NCBI GenBank assembly: GCA_016868585.1
Contig: VGGR01000002.1
Coordinates: 246,662-310,661 of the forward strand
Direction of reading: 5' to 3'
DNA: 64,000 nt
Source of the DNA: Bacteroidota bacterium
GTDB taxonomy: Bacteria > Bacteroidota > Bacteroidia > Chitinophagales > Chitinophagaceae
Both the position numbers and the translations under genes were made by a program. The notes under the pieces were generated by a model. That model saw only the letters and a list, made by a program, of their open reading frames with translations, ran no database searches and had not been told where the DNA came from. Shown piece after piece: positions 1 through 8,595 of the stretch (position 1 is the stretch's first letter; every line of letters begins with the position of its first letter).

Positions 1-289
<289 letters not shown>

Positions 290-323
290 TTAGTTTGAAT
301 TTAAATTGTTGAGATTGCTACAA

Positions 324-605
324 TTATACAATTGCCAAGATATCGGATTCACGCATAATGAGGTAATCTTCCCCATCAATCTGGATTTCTGTACCGGCAT
401 ATTTGCCATAGAGAACAGTGTCTCCTGACTTAACCGTTACCGGCTCATCTTTTTTCCCGGGACCTGCGGCGATTACAGTACCGCGTTGAGGCTTTTCTTT
501 TGCAGTGTCAGGAATAATGATACCACCGGCAGTCTTCTCTTCGGCAGCAGCAGCTTTCACAATCACCCGATCGTGAAGCGGAGTTACATTTACTTTCTTG
601 GCCAT
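324..605 (-). CDS. groS: GroES co-chaperonin (10 kDa)
   Basis: GroES caps the GroEL cage during ATP-dependent protein folding. The 93 residues are full length for the family. Visible hallmarks are the N-terminal PLHDRVIVK strand, the mobile loop ending in [11 protein letters not shown] (the part that contacts GroEL), and YGKYAGTEI followed by the C-terminal strand [12 protein letters not shown]. It is the first gene of a groES-groEL operon read leftwards. A Bacteroidota -7 element lies about 50 bases upstream of the start codon. Confidence 0.98.
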   Translation of the reverse strand: MAKKVNVTPLHDRVIVKAAAAEEKTAGGIIIPDTAKEKPQRGTVIAAGPGKKDEPVTVKSGDTVLYGKYAGTEIQIDGEDYLIMRESDILAIV

Positions 606-657
606 AGCTTGTTTTGATTTTGTTATTTAATTGTCTGACCCACCCAACAGTGGGCTG

Positions 658-665
658 CAAAGTTA
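658..665 (-). promoter_or_regulatory. Putative groESL promoter, -7 element
   Basis: On the minus strand this reads TAACTTTG, a perfect match to the Bacteroidota -7 consensus TAnnTTTG, some 50 bases before the groES start codon. No convincing TTG/TTTG box at the usual -33 distance is visible, so the site is supported by one element only. Confidence 0.5.
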
Positions 666-793
666 CTATAAATAGTATGCCATCCTGTTTTTTGGCAATT
701 GTCTTACATTTTTTGTCAGAAATCTAACGACAAAAATGCTCATCGGTAACTCTTTTTGGAACACCTCTGCCATTTTTTCAGTAATCGTTTGTC

Positions 794-825
794 CTTGCAG
801 GGCAATGGATTATAAACTATATTTG
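794..825 (+). promoter_or_regulatory. Putative promoter of the nusB operon
   Basis: TTG (795-797) and TATATTTG (818-825) are separated by 20 bases, fitting the Bacteroidota -33/-7 promoter layout. The nusB start codon follows 23 bases later. It is divergent from the groESL promoter. Confidence 0.6.
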
Positions 826-848
826 CAGCGATAATAGCTCATTGAAAC

Positions 849-1778
849 ATGATCAGTCGAAGAAATATTCGGGTAAAAGTGATGCAGGTGCTTTATGCGT
901 TATCCACAATAGAAGAAACACCTGCCTCCATTCGATTAAAGACTCAATTAGATCAACATTTTGAGCATACCCGGGACCTCTTCACTTACCTAACCTGGTT
1001 TTTAACGCAGGTCCTGCGCTATACCGAGACTTATGCACTCCAAAAAGCCTCTAAACACCTGCCTACTGAGGCAGATTTAAATATTAATATCAAACTAGCT
1101 GGCAATGAGTTGCTCTGGCAGATTCTTGAAAAGGAGGACTTCAAAAAACAGGTAAGTCGTTTAAAGCCTGAGTCCAGAACTGAACCTGAGCTGTTACGGA
1201 AAATTCATATGCAACTTTTAGACACAAGTGTTTACAAGGAATATATTGCAAACAGCAAAAGGGATAAGCAAGAAGAAAGAAAGATAATGGAATTCATTTT
1301 GAATGATCTTCTTCTTGCTAACCCTGTTTTTCTTTCACACATTGGTGAACTATTTGGGAACTTTGATGACGATGGGGAATCCATTGTTCAATTAATCGGC
1401 TCTTTATTGCAGAAACCCTCTTCGTTTTCCCTCGACACCTTGATAGATCCAGAAAAAGAAAAATTTGCACATGCGCTCTTACGGACAACAGTAGAAAAAG
1501 ACAAGCACTTACAATCGCTGATTGTCCCTAAATTAAAAAACTGGGATCCAGACCGCATAGCGGTTTTGGACATGATCATGATGAAAATGGGCGTAGCGGA
1601 ATTTCTTTATTTTGAAACAATTCCCCCTAAAGTAACGCTTAACGAATACATTGATCTTGCCAAGGAATACAGTACCGTCCAAAGTGGTCATTTTGTAAAT
1701 GGAATCCTGGATAGTATTAGAAAAGAATTGGAAGAACAAGGGAAACTCCATAAAATTGATTTTAAAAAAAATAGATAA
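849..1778 (+). CDS. nusB: Transcription antitermination factor NusB (long Bacteroidota form)
   Basis: NusB binds boxA RNA with ribosomal protein S10 and promotes antitermination in rRNA operons. The N-terminal RRNIRVKVMQVLYAL and the C-terminal part from about residue 205 (WDPDRIAVLDMIMMKMGVAEFL, then KVTLNEYIDLAKEYS and FVNGILDSI) are the conserved NusB helices. At 309 residues it is about twice the E. coli protein because of an inserted central region, as is usual in this phylum. It heads an apparent operon nusB-DUF1573-yajC-coaE with gaps of about 10 bases or less. Confidence 0.93.
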   Translation: MISRRNIRVKVMQVLYALSTIEETPASIRLKTQLDQHFEHTRDLFTYLTWFLTQVLRYTETYALQKASKHLPTEADLNINIKLAGNELLWQILEKEDFKKQVSRLKPESRTEPELLRKIHMQLLDTSVYKEYIANSKRDKQEERKIMEFILNDLLLANPVFLSHIGELFGNFDDDGESIVQLIGSLLQKPSSFSLDTLIDPEKEKFAHALLRTTVEKDKHLQSLIVPKLKNWDPDRIAVLDMIMMKMGVAEFLYFETIPPKVTLNEYIDLAKEYSTVQSGHFVNGILDSIRKELEEQGKLHKIDFKKNR

Positions 1779-1788
1779 CTACCCGTAT

Positions 1789-2256
1789 ATGAAAAGACTC
1801 CTGCTGTTAATTGTCCTCCCCTCAATAATAGTTGCAGGTTGCAGAGATTTACCTGCTAATACGGATGCGCCGGCAGTTACAACTATCATGGATGCCGGCA
1901 CAGAAAAAAAGTCACAAGAGGATACCACACAATTCACCCAACTTACCTGGTCAGATACCACCGATCAATCGCTTGGGAAATTAACCCCTGGAAAAGAGAT
2001 TGAAATCACCTGGCGTTTTAAAAACACAGGTAAACGTCCGTTGATCGTTGAAGGAGTAACTGCTCCTTGTGGATGCACCATTCCTGAAAAACCCGAAAAG
2101 CCCCTATTGCCCGGTGAAGAGGGAATCATCAAAGCAAAGTTTAACGGGAGTGGCACAGGATATATCGTTAAACAAGTTCATGTGGTTGCCAACACCAACC
2201 CTTCTAAAAATCACACCCTGAGCTTTTCAGGGGAAATACCAGCACAAAAACAATAA
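1789..2256 (+). CDS. DUF1573-domain lipoprotein
   Basis: A 155-residue secreted lipoprotein of unknown precise role. The start at 1789 gives MKRLLLLIVLPSIIVAGC, a short positively charged and hydrophobic signal peptide ending in a lipobox (VAGC), so the mature protein should be lipid-anchored. An in-frame start 90 bases upstream would overlap nusB and bury the signal, so it was rejected. Residues 50-150 form an Ig-like beta domain typical of DUF1573, with ITWRFKNTGKRPLIVEGVTA and the APCGCT cysteine motif. DUF1573 genes commonly lie beside yajC in Bacteroidota, as here. Function beyond envelope localisation is not known to me. Confidence 0.85.
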   Translation: MKRLLLLIVLPSIIVAGCRDLPANTDAPAVTTIMDAGTEKKSQEDTTQFTQLTWSDTTDQSLGKLTPGKEIEITWRFKNTGKRPLIVEGVTAPCGCTIPEKPEKPLLPGEEGIIKAKFNGSGTGYIVKQVHVVANTNPSKNHTLSFSGEIPAQKQ

Positions 2257-2265
2257 ACAATACGT

Positions 2266-2601
2266 ATGAACACTTTCTATTTATTGCAGGCAACTGCACA
2301 ACCTGGTTTTGGCGGATTTCAGTTCCTTTTTTTGGGATTAATGATCTTAGTTTTTTGGCTTTTTTTCATTAGACCGCAAGCAAAACGAGCAAAAACGCAA
2401 AAGGAGTTTATTAACAACTTAGGTAAAGGCGAAAAGGTGGTAACCATTGCAGGCATTCATGCTACCATTAATAAGGTTAATGAGGACGGCACTTTACAAA
2501 TTGAAACAAGTCCAGGCACATATTTGAAGATTGAAAAGTCCGCTATCAGCATGGACTGGACACAGGCTTTGAATAAGCCGGCCGCAACACAAAAAAAATA
2601 A
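2266..2601 (+). CDS. yajC: Preprotein translocase subunit YajC
   Basis: YajC is a small inner-membrane protein that associates with the SecDF part of the Sec translocon. The 111 residues show one transmembrane segment (about 20-37, FLFLGLMILVFWLFF) followed by the family signature IRPQAKRAKTQKEFINNLGK and the GEKVVTIAGIHATI strand. It lies in the nusB operon, nine bases after the DUF1573 gene; secDF is about 2 kb downstream beyond a convergent gene. Confidence 0.95.
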   Translation: MNTFYLLQATAQPGFGGFQFLFLGLMILVFWLFFIRPQAKRAKTQKEFINNLGKGEKVVTIAGIHATINKVNEDGTLQIETSPGTYLKIEKSAISMDWTQALNKPAATQKK

Positions 2602-2603
2602 CC

Positions 2604-3206
2604 ATGCTTCGGGTTGGCCTCACCGGCGGAATAGGCAGCGGGAAAACTACAGTTGCTCATATTTTTGAGTCACTGGGCATACCTGTATTCTATGCTGATG
2701 AAGTGGCAAAACATTTAATGACGCATAACCCAGTACTGGTTGCCGCCATCAAGGAGGAATTTGGCCATTCGGCATATCTTGGGGATTTGCTGAATAAAGA
2801 ACACATCGCTGCTGTTATTTTTTCAGACCCTCAAAAGCTTTCCTGGTTGAATCAGTTAGTTCATCCAGCAACCATTGAAGCCGCCAACTATTGGTTTGAG
2901 GAACAAAAGTCGCCCTACGCCATCATGGAGGCCGCTTTATTATTTGAAAGCGGGGCTGACAAGGGCTTAGACTATACGGTGGGAGTTGCTGCGCCCGTTG
3001 CGCTTCGGTTGGAGAGAGTAATGAAAAGAGATGGAAGTAGCCCAGCGGTAATCAAGCAGCGTATGGATAATCAACTAGATGAGGGAAGCCGTGATAATAA
3101 ATGTGACTTTCTGCTCTTCAACAACAACACCAAACCACTTTTAGCACAGGTGGTAGAATTAGACAAACAGCTTAGAGTTATTTCAACCGAGAAAGGGCAA
3201 GACTAA
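2604..3206 (+). CDS. coaE: Dephospho-CoA kinase
   Basis: CoaE catalyses the last step of coenzyme A synthesis, ATP-dependent phosphorylation of the 3'-hydroxyl of dephospho-CoA. The P-loop GGIGSGKTT is at residues 8-16, followed by the substrate region FYADEVAK and VHPATIEA, and the lid region with RDGSSPAVIKQRMDNQL. The 200-residue length is normal. It starts two bases after the yajC stop and ends inside the 3' end of the convergent aminotransferase gene (29 bases shared). Confidence 0.95.
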   Translation: MLRVGLTGGIGSGKTTVAHIFESLGIPVFYADEVAKHLMTHNPVLVAAIKEEFGHSAYLGDLLNKEHIAAVIFSDPQKLSWLNQLVHPATIEAANYWFEEQKSPYAIMEAALLFESGADKGLDYTVGVAAPVALRLERVMKRDGSSPAVIKQRMDNQLDEGSRDNKCDFLLFNNNTKPLLAQVVELDKQLRVISTEKGQD

Positions 3207-4371
3207 TTCGGTTCCAACCCTCTTCAATTTTTTCGCGGCTATTTGCAAATGAAAAACGAATGCAACCGGGCTCACCAAATGCATCCCCCATTACAGATGT
3301 TACATGCGCAGTATTCAAAAGATACATAGATAAATCAGCAGCATTGGAAATGGTTGTATGGCCATCGCTCTTTCCATAATAAGCACTCACATCAGGAAAA
3401 ATATAAAAAGCACCAGCCGGGATGGGGCAGGTAATGCCGGGTATTGAGGCCACTAATTTTAATACCATTTCACGCCTGACTGCAAATTCTTCCACCATCT
3501 GCAAAGTAGGTTTCAGGTCCTGTGTCAATGCAGCAATAGCGGCGCGTTGGGCAATGGAATTAGCACCGCTGGTGAATTGCCCTTGGATTTTTTCACAGGC
3601 TTTGGCTATAGTTTCATTAGCAGCAATATATCCCAGGCGCCATCCGGTCATTGCGAACCCCTTACTCAGTCCATTTACAATGGCCACTTGATCCGCTATA
3701 GAGGGAAAGCTTGCGATACTACAGTGTGCCCCCACATAATTAATGTACTCATAGATCTCATCTGAAATGATGGTGATTTGAGGATGTTTTTCAAAAACCT
3801 TTACCAATGCTTCAAGTTCTGCTTTAGTATACACTGCTCCGCTGGGGTTACAGGGAGAGGAAAAAAGAAAAACAGTTGTTCGATCGGTAATGGCGGCTTC
3901 TAACTCCTTAGGATTAATTTTAAACGCTGTAGCCGCAGTGGTTTTTATTTCTACTACTTTTCCTCTTGCAATTTTTACCAGTTCGCTGTATGTAACCCAG
4001 TAAGGAGTAGGAATAATGACTTCCTGCCCTTCGTCCACCAATGAAAGAATTAAGTTGGCCAAGCTTTGTTTGGCTCCTGTAGACACCACAATTTGTGTGG
4101 GTTTATAGTTGAGTCCGTTATCCCGCAATAATTTTGTGCAAACGGCTTCTCGCAACTCAAGATAACCAGGGACAGGAGTATAATGACTCCAATTTTCTTG
4201 AATAGCTTCTACTGCCGCCTCTTTAATATGAGGAGGAGTATCAAAGTCTGGTTCTCCCAGGCTTAAATCAATTACATCAACGCCATTGGCCCTTAGTTCA
4301 CGGCCAAGCTTAGCCATTTTTAGGGTTTCAGGTTCATTAAATCTACTCAGTAAGGTAGAAAGTGCGGTCAT
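3178..4371 (-). CDS. Class I PLP-dependent aminotransferase (aspartate aminotransferase-like)
   Basis: A fold-type I aminotransferase of the aspartate aminotransferase family, transferring an amino group between an amino acid and a 2-oxoacid in the cytoplasm. The PLP lysine lies in NGLSKGFAMTGWRLGY (about K237), with the preceding SSPCNPSG and SDEIYEYI motifs that bind the cofactor. The start at 4371 (MTALSTLLSRF) is preferred because family members begin close to this point; an ATG 24 bases upstream adds only a short non-conserved stretch. Exact substrate cannot be decided. The gene converges on coaE, and the last 29 bases encode both proteins on opposite strands. Confidence 0.9.
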   Translation of the reverse strand: MTALSTLLSRFNEPETLKMAKLGRELRANGVDVIDLSLGEPDFDTPPHIKEAAVEAIQENWSHYTPVPGYLELREAVCTKLLRDNGLNYKPTQIVVSTGAKQSLANLILSLVDEGQEVIIPTPYWVTYSELVKIARGKVVEIKTTAATAFKINPKELEAAITDRTTVFLFSSPCNPSGAVYTKAELEALVKVFEKHPQITIISDEIYEYINYVGAHCSIASFPSIADQVAIVNGLSKGFAMTGWRLGYIAANETIAKACEKIQGQFTSGANSIAQRAAIAALTQDLKPTLQMVEEFAVRREMVLKLVASIPGITCPIPAGAFYIFPDVSAYYGKSDGHTTISNAADLSMYLLNTAHVTSVMGDAFGEPGCIRFSFANSREKIEEGWNRISLALSRLK

Positions 4372-4464
4372 AGGCATTAAATACCAGATCGGCAAATTAC
4401 AATAAAGACCCTAACAAGAAACGCTATAGCCTTGGTTTTGATGCCAGAAATTCCCTGAAAAAGC

Positions 4465-4472
4465 TATATTTG
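4465..4472 (+). promoter_or_regulatory. Putative secDF promoter, -7 element
   Basis: TATATTTG matches the Bacteroidota -7 consensus exactly and lies 32 bases before the secDF start. TTG-like boxes upstream (around 4430-4440) are a little too distant to be a clear -33 element. Confidence 0.45.
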
Positions 4473-4504
4473 CCGTCCTTGAAAAATTCTGTAAATCAAT
4501 CCCC

Positions 4505-7500
4505 ATGCAACTGAAAGGTTTGGTTCGCTTTTTTACTGTCCTACTGATCATCTATTCCCTGTATCAGCTCTCCTTTACATGGCTGGTTCAAAATTTTGAG
4601 AAAAGAACTCACGAAAAGGCCAGACAGCATATTAGCAAGTCTTACCCCACTGCCGCTGTAAGGTATCCCAACAATAAGGATTCACAATCCTATTGGCAGG
4701 CATTTCTTGACAAACAAGAGTCCACTTATTTTGACAGCCTAATAAGGGCCAGTGAACAAGAAACGGTTACTTATGGTATCAATGGCGCCATGAGTTACAA
4801 AAAAGCAAAAGAGGAGGAATTAAACCTTGGTCTAGACCTACAAGGTGGCATGAACGTTACACTTGAAGTAGAAATGTCAGGACTGTTGCGTTCTCTGGCT
4901 AATAACACCACTGACCCTAATTTTCTCAATGCCCTTCAAAACGCCGACAAGCGCAAAGCAAATAGTGATGCTGACTTTATCACGCTCTTTATCAAAGAGT
5001 ATAGAAAATTGGAGCCCATTAGACCTTTGGCAACATTATTTTCCGGTGCAAGCGGCAATCAAGTCAATATTAAAACAACGGATGTTGATGTGGAGGTTTA
5101 TATCAGAGAACAGGCCAGAGCAGCTTTTGACCTTACATTTGACCGCCTCAGTACACGTATCGATCAGTTTGGTGTTGCACAGCCGTCCATCAACCCAATA
5201 CCTAACCGTGGCCTGATTACTGTTGAACTGCCAGGTATAAAAGATAAGGAGCGTGTTCGTAAGCTTTTACAAAGCACAGCCAGCCTGCAATTCTGGGAAG
5301 TGTATACCTTAAAAAATGCAAACTACGCAAGCAGCTGGCAACGTGCCATCGATGCTTTTAATGTAAAGTACGCAGGCAAGAAGGACACTACCTTGCAAAA
5401 AGACAGCAATGTTGTTGCCGCTGCCAATGTAGCTACCCCAACAACTAAAACAGACACGGGAGGCACCAAGAAACTCTCTGAAGTCATTGTAAGTAAGGGA
5501 ACTGATACAGGTACAAATGCTGCAACAGCCAAAACTCCTGCCATCAGTCTTACCAACTACTTGCAATTTGTACAACCCTATCAAGATGAGAAAGGCAACG
5601 TGGTATATCCTGGTGCAACAGCGATGGTAGCAGTAAAAGATACCGCGTTAGTAAGAAATTATTTGGACGAACTAAATGGCAACTTCCCCTCAGATGTTAT
5701 CTGGGCTTTTGGAGTCCCAGATAAAGACAGCAAAGGAATTGCTGCCACAACAGTGGCTCTTCATGCACTTAAGACCTATAACCGCACTACGGCAAAATTG
5801 GAGGGAGATGCTATTGATGATGCCCGACAAGATTTTGACCAATATGGTAAAGTACAAATTGAAATGACCATGCGTCCTGCTGGTACAGCCATTTGGAAAA
5901 GAATGACTGAGGAAAACGTGGGAAGCCCTATAGCAATTGTTCTTGATAATGTAGTGCAGTCTGCTCCTAATGTAATTACCCCAATTCCCAATGGGATCTC
6001 CTCCATCACTGGCAACTACTCCCAACAGGAAGCTGCAGACCTTGCGAATATTCTAAAGATTGGTAAACTCCCCGCTCCAGCAAAAATTGTGCAGGAACAA
6101 CAAGTGGGCCCCACACTTGGAGAGGAAGCCATTCAAGGTGGTTCACTCAGCTTCATTGTTGCCTTTGTAGTCATCTTTGCTCTGATGTTGGTTTATTATA
6201 ACACCAGTGGATGGATCGCCAACATTGCATTAATTCTAAACCTGCTTTTCACCGTTGGTATTTTAGCAGGGCTGGGCGCTACGCTTACGGCTCCTGGTAT
6301 TGCCGGATTAGTATTGACAATCGGTATGGCCGTTGATACCAACGTAGTGATATATGAGCGTATCAAAGAGGAATTAAAACGTGGTAAAAGTTATTTAACG
6401 GCCATTTCGGATGGGTATAGCCGTTCATTGCCCCCCGTACTGGATGGTCATATCACCACCCTGCTCACAGCAATAATCCTGTTCTATTTTGGATTAGGCC
6501 CCGTAAAAGGCTTCGCAACCACACAAATTCTTGGCTTATTGCTTTCCCTATTCTGCGGTATTCTCGTTAGCCGTTGGGTTAGCGACATGTTTACCAACAA
6601 GAAGAAACATGTGGAGTACTTCACCGGTATCTCTACCCGTATTTTCCAACATGCCAAATACAAGTTCATCGAGTACAGAAAAATTGCTTACATCATCTCT
6701 GTGGTTGTACTGGCAGGTGGAATCGGATCCTTCTTGAACGGATTCAACTACGGGGTTGAATTTAACGGTGGACGTAGTTTCACCGTACAATTCCCAACTA
6801 AGGTAAATGTGGAGAATGTTCGCCAAGACCTTAATCACAGTTTTGAAGGAGAGAATACTATTATCAAAACCATTGGTGACAACTCGAAGTTAGATATCAC
6901 TACCTCCTACCTTATCAAAGACACCAGAGGACCCGAGGTAGACTCTTTAGTTGAATATCGTTTGTATGAGGGGCTACAAAAATACCTGCCAACAGATCTT
7001 AGTTTTCAGGAGTTCAAATCGGATCGATTCATTCCACAGACAAAAAAAGTATTGCCAACGATATCCGATGATTTAAAGACAGGAGCTGTAAAGGCTACTT
7101 TATTTGCACTCATTGTCATCTTTTTGTACATCTTTATTCGATTCAGGGATTGGCGCTATTCACTTGGTACCATTGTAGCACTTTTGCATGACGTATTTGT
7201 AACATTGATTGTATTCTCCTTTGCAAAAGACCTGGTCCCCTTTCCGCTTGAGATTGACCAACACTTCATTGCTGCAGTATTAACGGTGATTGGATTCTCC
7301 ATGAACGATACAGTGATTGTATTTGACCGTATACGGGAGGATGCAAGGTTGATGCCTGGTGCCCCAATGGGAGAAATCATTAATCGTGCCATTAACGAAA
7401 CGTTAAGCAGAACTATTATGACTTCGCTAACCGTGTTCTTAACTATCCTGATCTTATTCCTGCTAGGTGGTGAAGTAACCAAAGGTTTTGCATTTGCCAT

Positions 7501-7600
7501 GTTAATTGGTGTACTGACCGGGGTCTACTCATCTATTTTTGTAGCTGCCCCCATCCTGGTAGACTTGCAGGGCAAATCAAAAAAGAAGCATAGGCCCTGA
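4505..7600 (+). CDS. secDF: SecDF fusion, protein-export membrane protein
   Basis: SecD and SecF use the proton gradient to pull secreted proteins out of the SecYEG channel. Both are fused in this one 1031-residue protein. The SecD half has an N-terminal membrane segment, the LGLDLQGGMNVTLEV motif near residue 110, a large periplasmic domain and six membrane helices including AGLVLTIGMAVDTNVVIYERIKEE. The SecF half begins near residue 715 (KFIEYRKIAYIIS) and carries a GFSMNDTVIVFDRIRED repeat of the same motif. Residues about 290-345 form a Thr/Ala/Lys-rich low-complexity insert in the periplasmic domain. Fusion is normal for this phylum. Confidence 0.96.
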   Translation: MQLKGLVRFFTVLLIIYSLYQLSFTWLVQNFEKRTHEKARQHISKSYPTAAVRYPNNKDSQSYWQAFLDKQESTYFDSLIRASEQETVTYGINGAMSYKKAKEEELNLGLDLQGGMNVTLEVEMSGLLRSLANNTTDPNFLNALQNADKRKANSDADFITLFIKEYRKLEPIRPLATLFSGASGNQVNIKTTDVDVEVYIREQARAAFDLTFDRLSTRIDQFGVAQPSINPIPNRGLITVELPGIKDKERVRKLLQSTASLQFWEVYTLKNANYASSWQRAIDAFNVKYAGKKDTTLQKDSNVVAAANVATPTTKTDTGGTKKLSEVIVSKGTDTGTNAATAKTPAISLTNYLQFVQPYQDEKGNVVYPGATAMVAVKDTALVRNYLDELNGNFPSDVIWAFGVPDKDSKGIAATTVALHALKTYNRTTAKLEGDAIDDARQDFDQYGKVQIEMTMRPAGTAIWKRMTEENVGSPIAIVLDNVVQSAPNVITPIPNGISSITGNYSQQEAADLANILKIGKLPAPAKIVQEQQVGPTLGEEAIQGGSLSFIVAFVVIFALMLVYYNTSGWIANIALILNLLFTVGILAGLGATLTAPGIAGLVLTIGMAVDTNVVIYERIKEELKRGKSYLTAISDGYSRSLPPVLDGHITTLLTAIILFYFGLGPVKGFATTQILGLLLSLFCGILVSRWVSDMFTNKKKHVEYFTGISTRIFQHAKYKFIEYRKIAYIISVVVLAGGIGSFLNGFNYGVEFNGGRSFTVQFPTKVNVENVRQDLNHSFEGENTIIKTIGDNSKLDITTSYLIKDTRGPEVDSLVEYRLYEGLQKYLPTDLSFQEFKSDRFIPQTKKVLPTISDDLKTGAVKATLFALIVIFLYIFIRFRDWRYSLGTIVALLHDVFVTLIVFSFAKDLVPFPLEIDQHFIAAVLTVIGFSMNDTVIVFDRIREDARLMPGAPMGEIINRAINETLSRTIMTSLTVFLTILILFLLGGEVTKGFAFAMLIGVLTGVYSSIFVAAPILVDLQGKSKKKHRP

Positions 7601-7619
7601 TTCTTTAATCAGACTAAAT

Positions 7620-7657
7620 AAAAAACCGGAGCAGTGATCACTACTCCGGTTTTTTTT
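7620..7657. terminator. Bidirectional intrinsic terminator between secDF and the Fe-S carrier gene
   Basis: The arms ACCGGAG (7625-7631) and CTCCGGT (7644-7650) pair perfectly, and the intervening AGTGATCACT is itself self-complementary. An A-run precedes the stem and a run of eight T follows it, so it can end transcription from both convergent genes. Confidence 0.85.
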
Positions 7658-7671
7658 CGGCAAGCAAACAA

Positions 7672-8019
7672 TTACACGGCAAAACTGGTTCCACATCCAC
7701 AGGTTTTACGTGCATTGGGGTTGGTAAACGTAAAGCCCCTGTTTTGTAAACCATCCTGCCAATCTATTTCCATGCCCGATAAATATATCCCATGGGAGCT
7801 ATCCATAACACAGGAAATGCCCTCTATGGTGAAATGAACATCCTTCTCCGTTGTGGTGTCAAACTCCAGTATATAGGTCATCCCGGAACAACCCCCGCCC
7901 TTTACCCCTACCCGCAGTGCTTGATTTGGTGCAGGGGGATGCTTGGTCAGCAATTGTTGAATGGCTTTAACGGCACCTGTTGTAAACAGTACCGGAACTG
8001 ATGTTGTGATCATTTCCAT
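7672..8019 (-). CDS. Iron-sulfur cluster assembly accessory protein (IscA/ErpA/HesB family)
   Basis: An A-type carrier that accepts nascent Fe-S clusters and hands them to apo-enzymes. The three conserved cysteines are visible in VKGGGCSGMTY and near the C-terminus in TCGCGTSF. The 115-residue length is typical. Two in-frame ATGs lie at 8019 and 8013; the -7 promoter element ends only four bases before the first, so the second (MITTSV) may be the real start. IscA versus ErpA cannot be settled by eye. Confidence 0.92.
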   Translation of the reverse strand: MEMITTSVPVLFTTGAVKAIQQLLTKHPPAPNQALRVGVKGGGCSGMTYILEFDTTTEKDVHFTIEGISCVMDSSHGIYLSGMEIDWQDGLQNRGFTFTNPNARKTCGCGTSFAV

Positions 8020-8023
8020 ACGG

Positions 8024-8031
8024 CAAAACTA
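8024..8031 (-). promoter_or_regulatory. Putative promoter -7 element of the Fe-S carrier gene
   Basis: On the minus strand this reads TAGTTTTG, an exact TAnnTTTG match. It lies four bases from the first possible ATG (8019) and ten from the second (8013), implying a leaderless or very short leader transcript. Confidence 0.45.
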
Positions 8032-8051
8032 AATAAAGCTTCGGAATAAAC

Positions 8052-8059
8052 TACTTTTG
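8052..8059 (+). promoter_or_regulatory. Putative promoter -7 element of the gene at 8079
   Basis: TACTTTTG matches TAnnTTTG and lies 19 bases before the start codon at 8079. It is divergent from the Fe-S carrier promoter, the two elements being 20 bases apart. No clear -33 box is visible. Confidence 0.4.
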
Positions 8060-8078
8060 GCGTTCGGAACTAAATACT

Positions 8079-8585
8079 ATGCCAATGGATCTGATCACAC
8101 TCAGCTTTGCCCTTTCTGTTTTAGCTGTTATACTTGGCATCATTGCCTTTCAACGGCGCCATCAAAAATCCGAATTAACCTCCGAGGGGAAACAATTTGA
8201 ATCTACCCCCTTACAACTACAGGCCTATGAACGTTTGGTGTTGTTAACGGAACGTATTGCCTTAGCGGAACTCATTAACAGACTTTATCAGCCAGGTTTT
8301 AGTGCCATGGAAATGAAACAACTGTTATTGGAAAACATTAGACAGGAATTTGCCTATAACACCTCTCAACAACTATATGTAAGCCAATTGGCTTGGGATG
8401 CGGTAAGGAACCTAAAAGAGCAGGAGATTATGTTGATCAATCAAGTGTATAGCCTGATCGCGCCCACAGCTCCTGCAGCTGCATTTACGAAAAAAATACT
8501 TGAAACAGAAATGGCCCAACCTGAAGGATCCTTACGTGAACTAGTCACACAGATACTTAACAGAGAGGCTAAAAAAATAATGTAA
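8079..8585 (+). CDS. Bacteroidota-type membrane-anchored protein of unknown function
   Basis: I do not recognise a function. The 168 residues begin with one hydrophobic segment (about 3-24, [20 protein letters not shown]), followed by basic residues, so the bulk should be a cytoplasmic helical domain anchored in the inner membrane. The rest is rich in Leu, Gln and Glu with no obvious catalytic motif. It ends ten bases before the methylmalonyl-CoA mutase-type gene and is probably co-transcribed with it; proteins of this general kind occur beside that gene in related genomes, as far as I recall. An alternative ATG lies two codons in. Confidence 0.7.
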   Translation: MPMDLITLSFALSVLAVILGIIAFQRRHQKSELTSEGKQFESTPLQLQAYERLVLLTERIALAELINRLYQPGFSAMEMKQLLLENIRQEFAYNTSQQLYVSQLAWDAVRNLKEQEIMLINQVYSLIAPTAPAAAFTKKILETEMAQPEGSLRELVTQILNREAKKIM

Positions 8586-8595
8586 GAACCTTGAC

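Noticed and set aside
606..848. Search for a CIRCE-like inverted repeat before groESL
   Set aside because: No TTAGCACTC/GAGTGCTAA-type repeat is present; only TAnnTTTG elements are seen.
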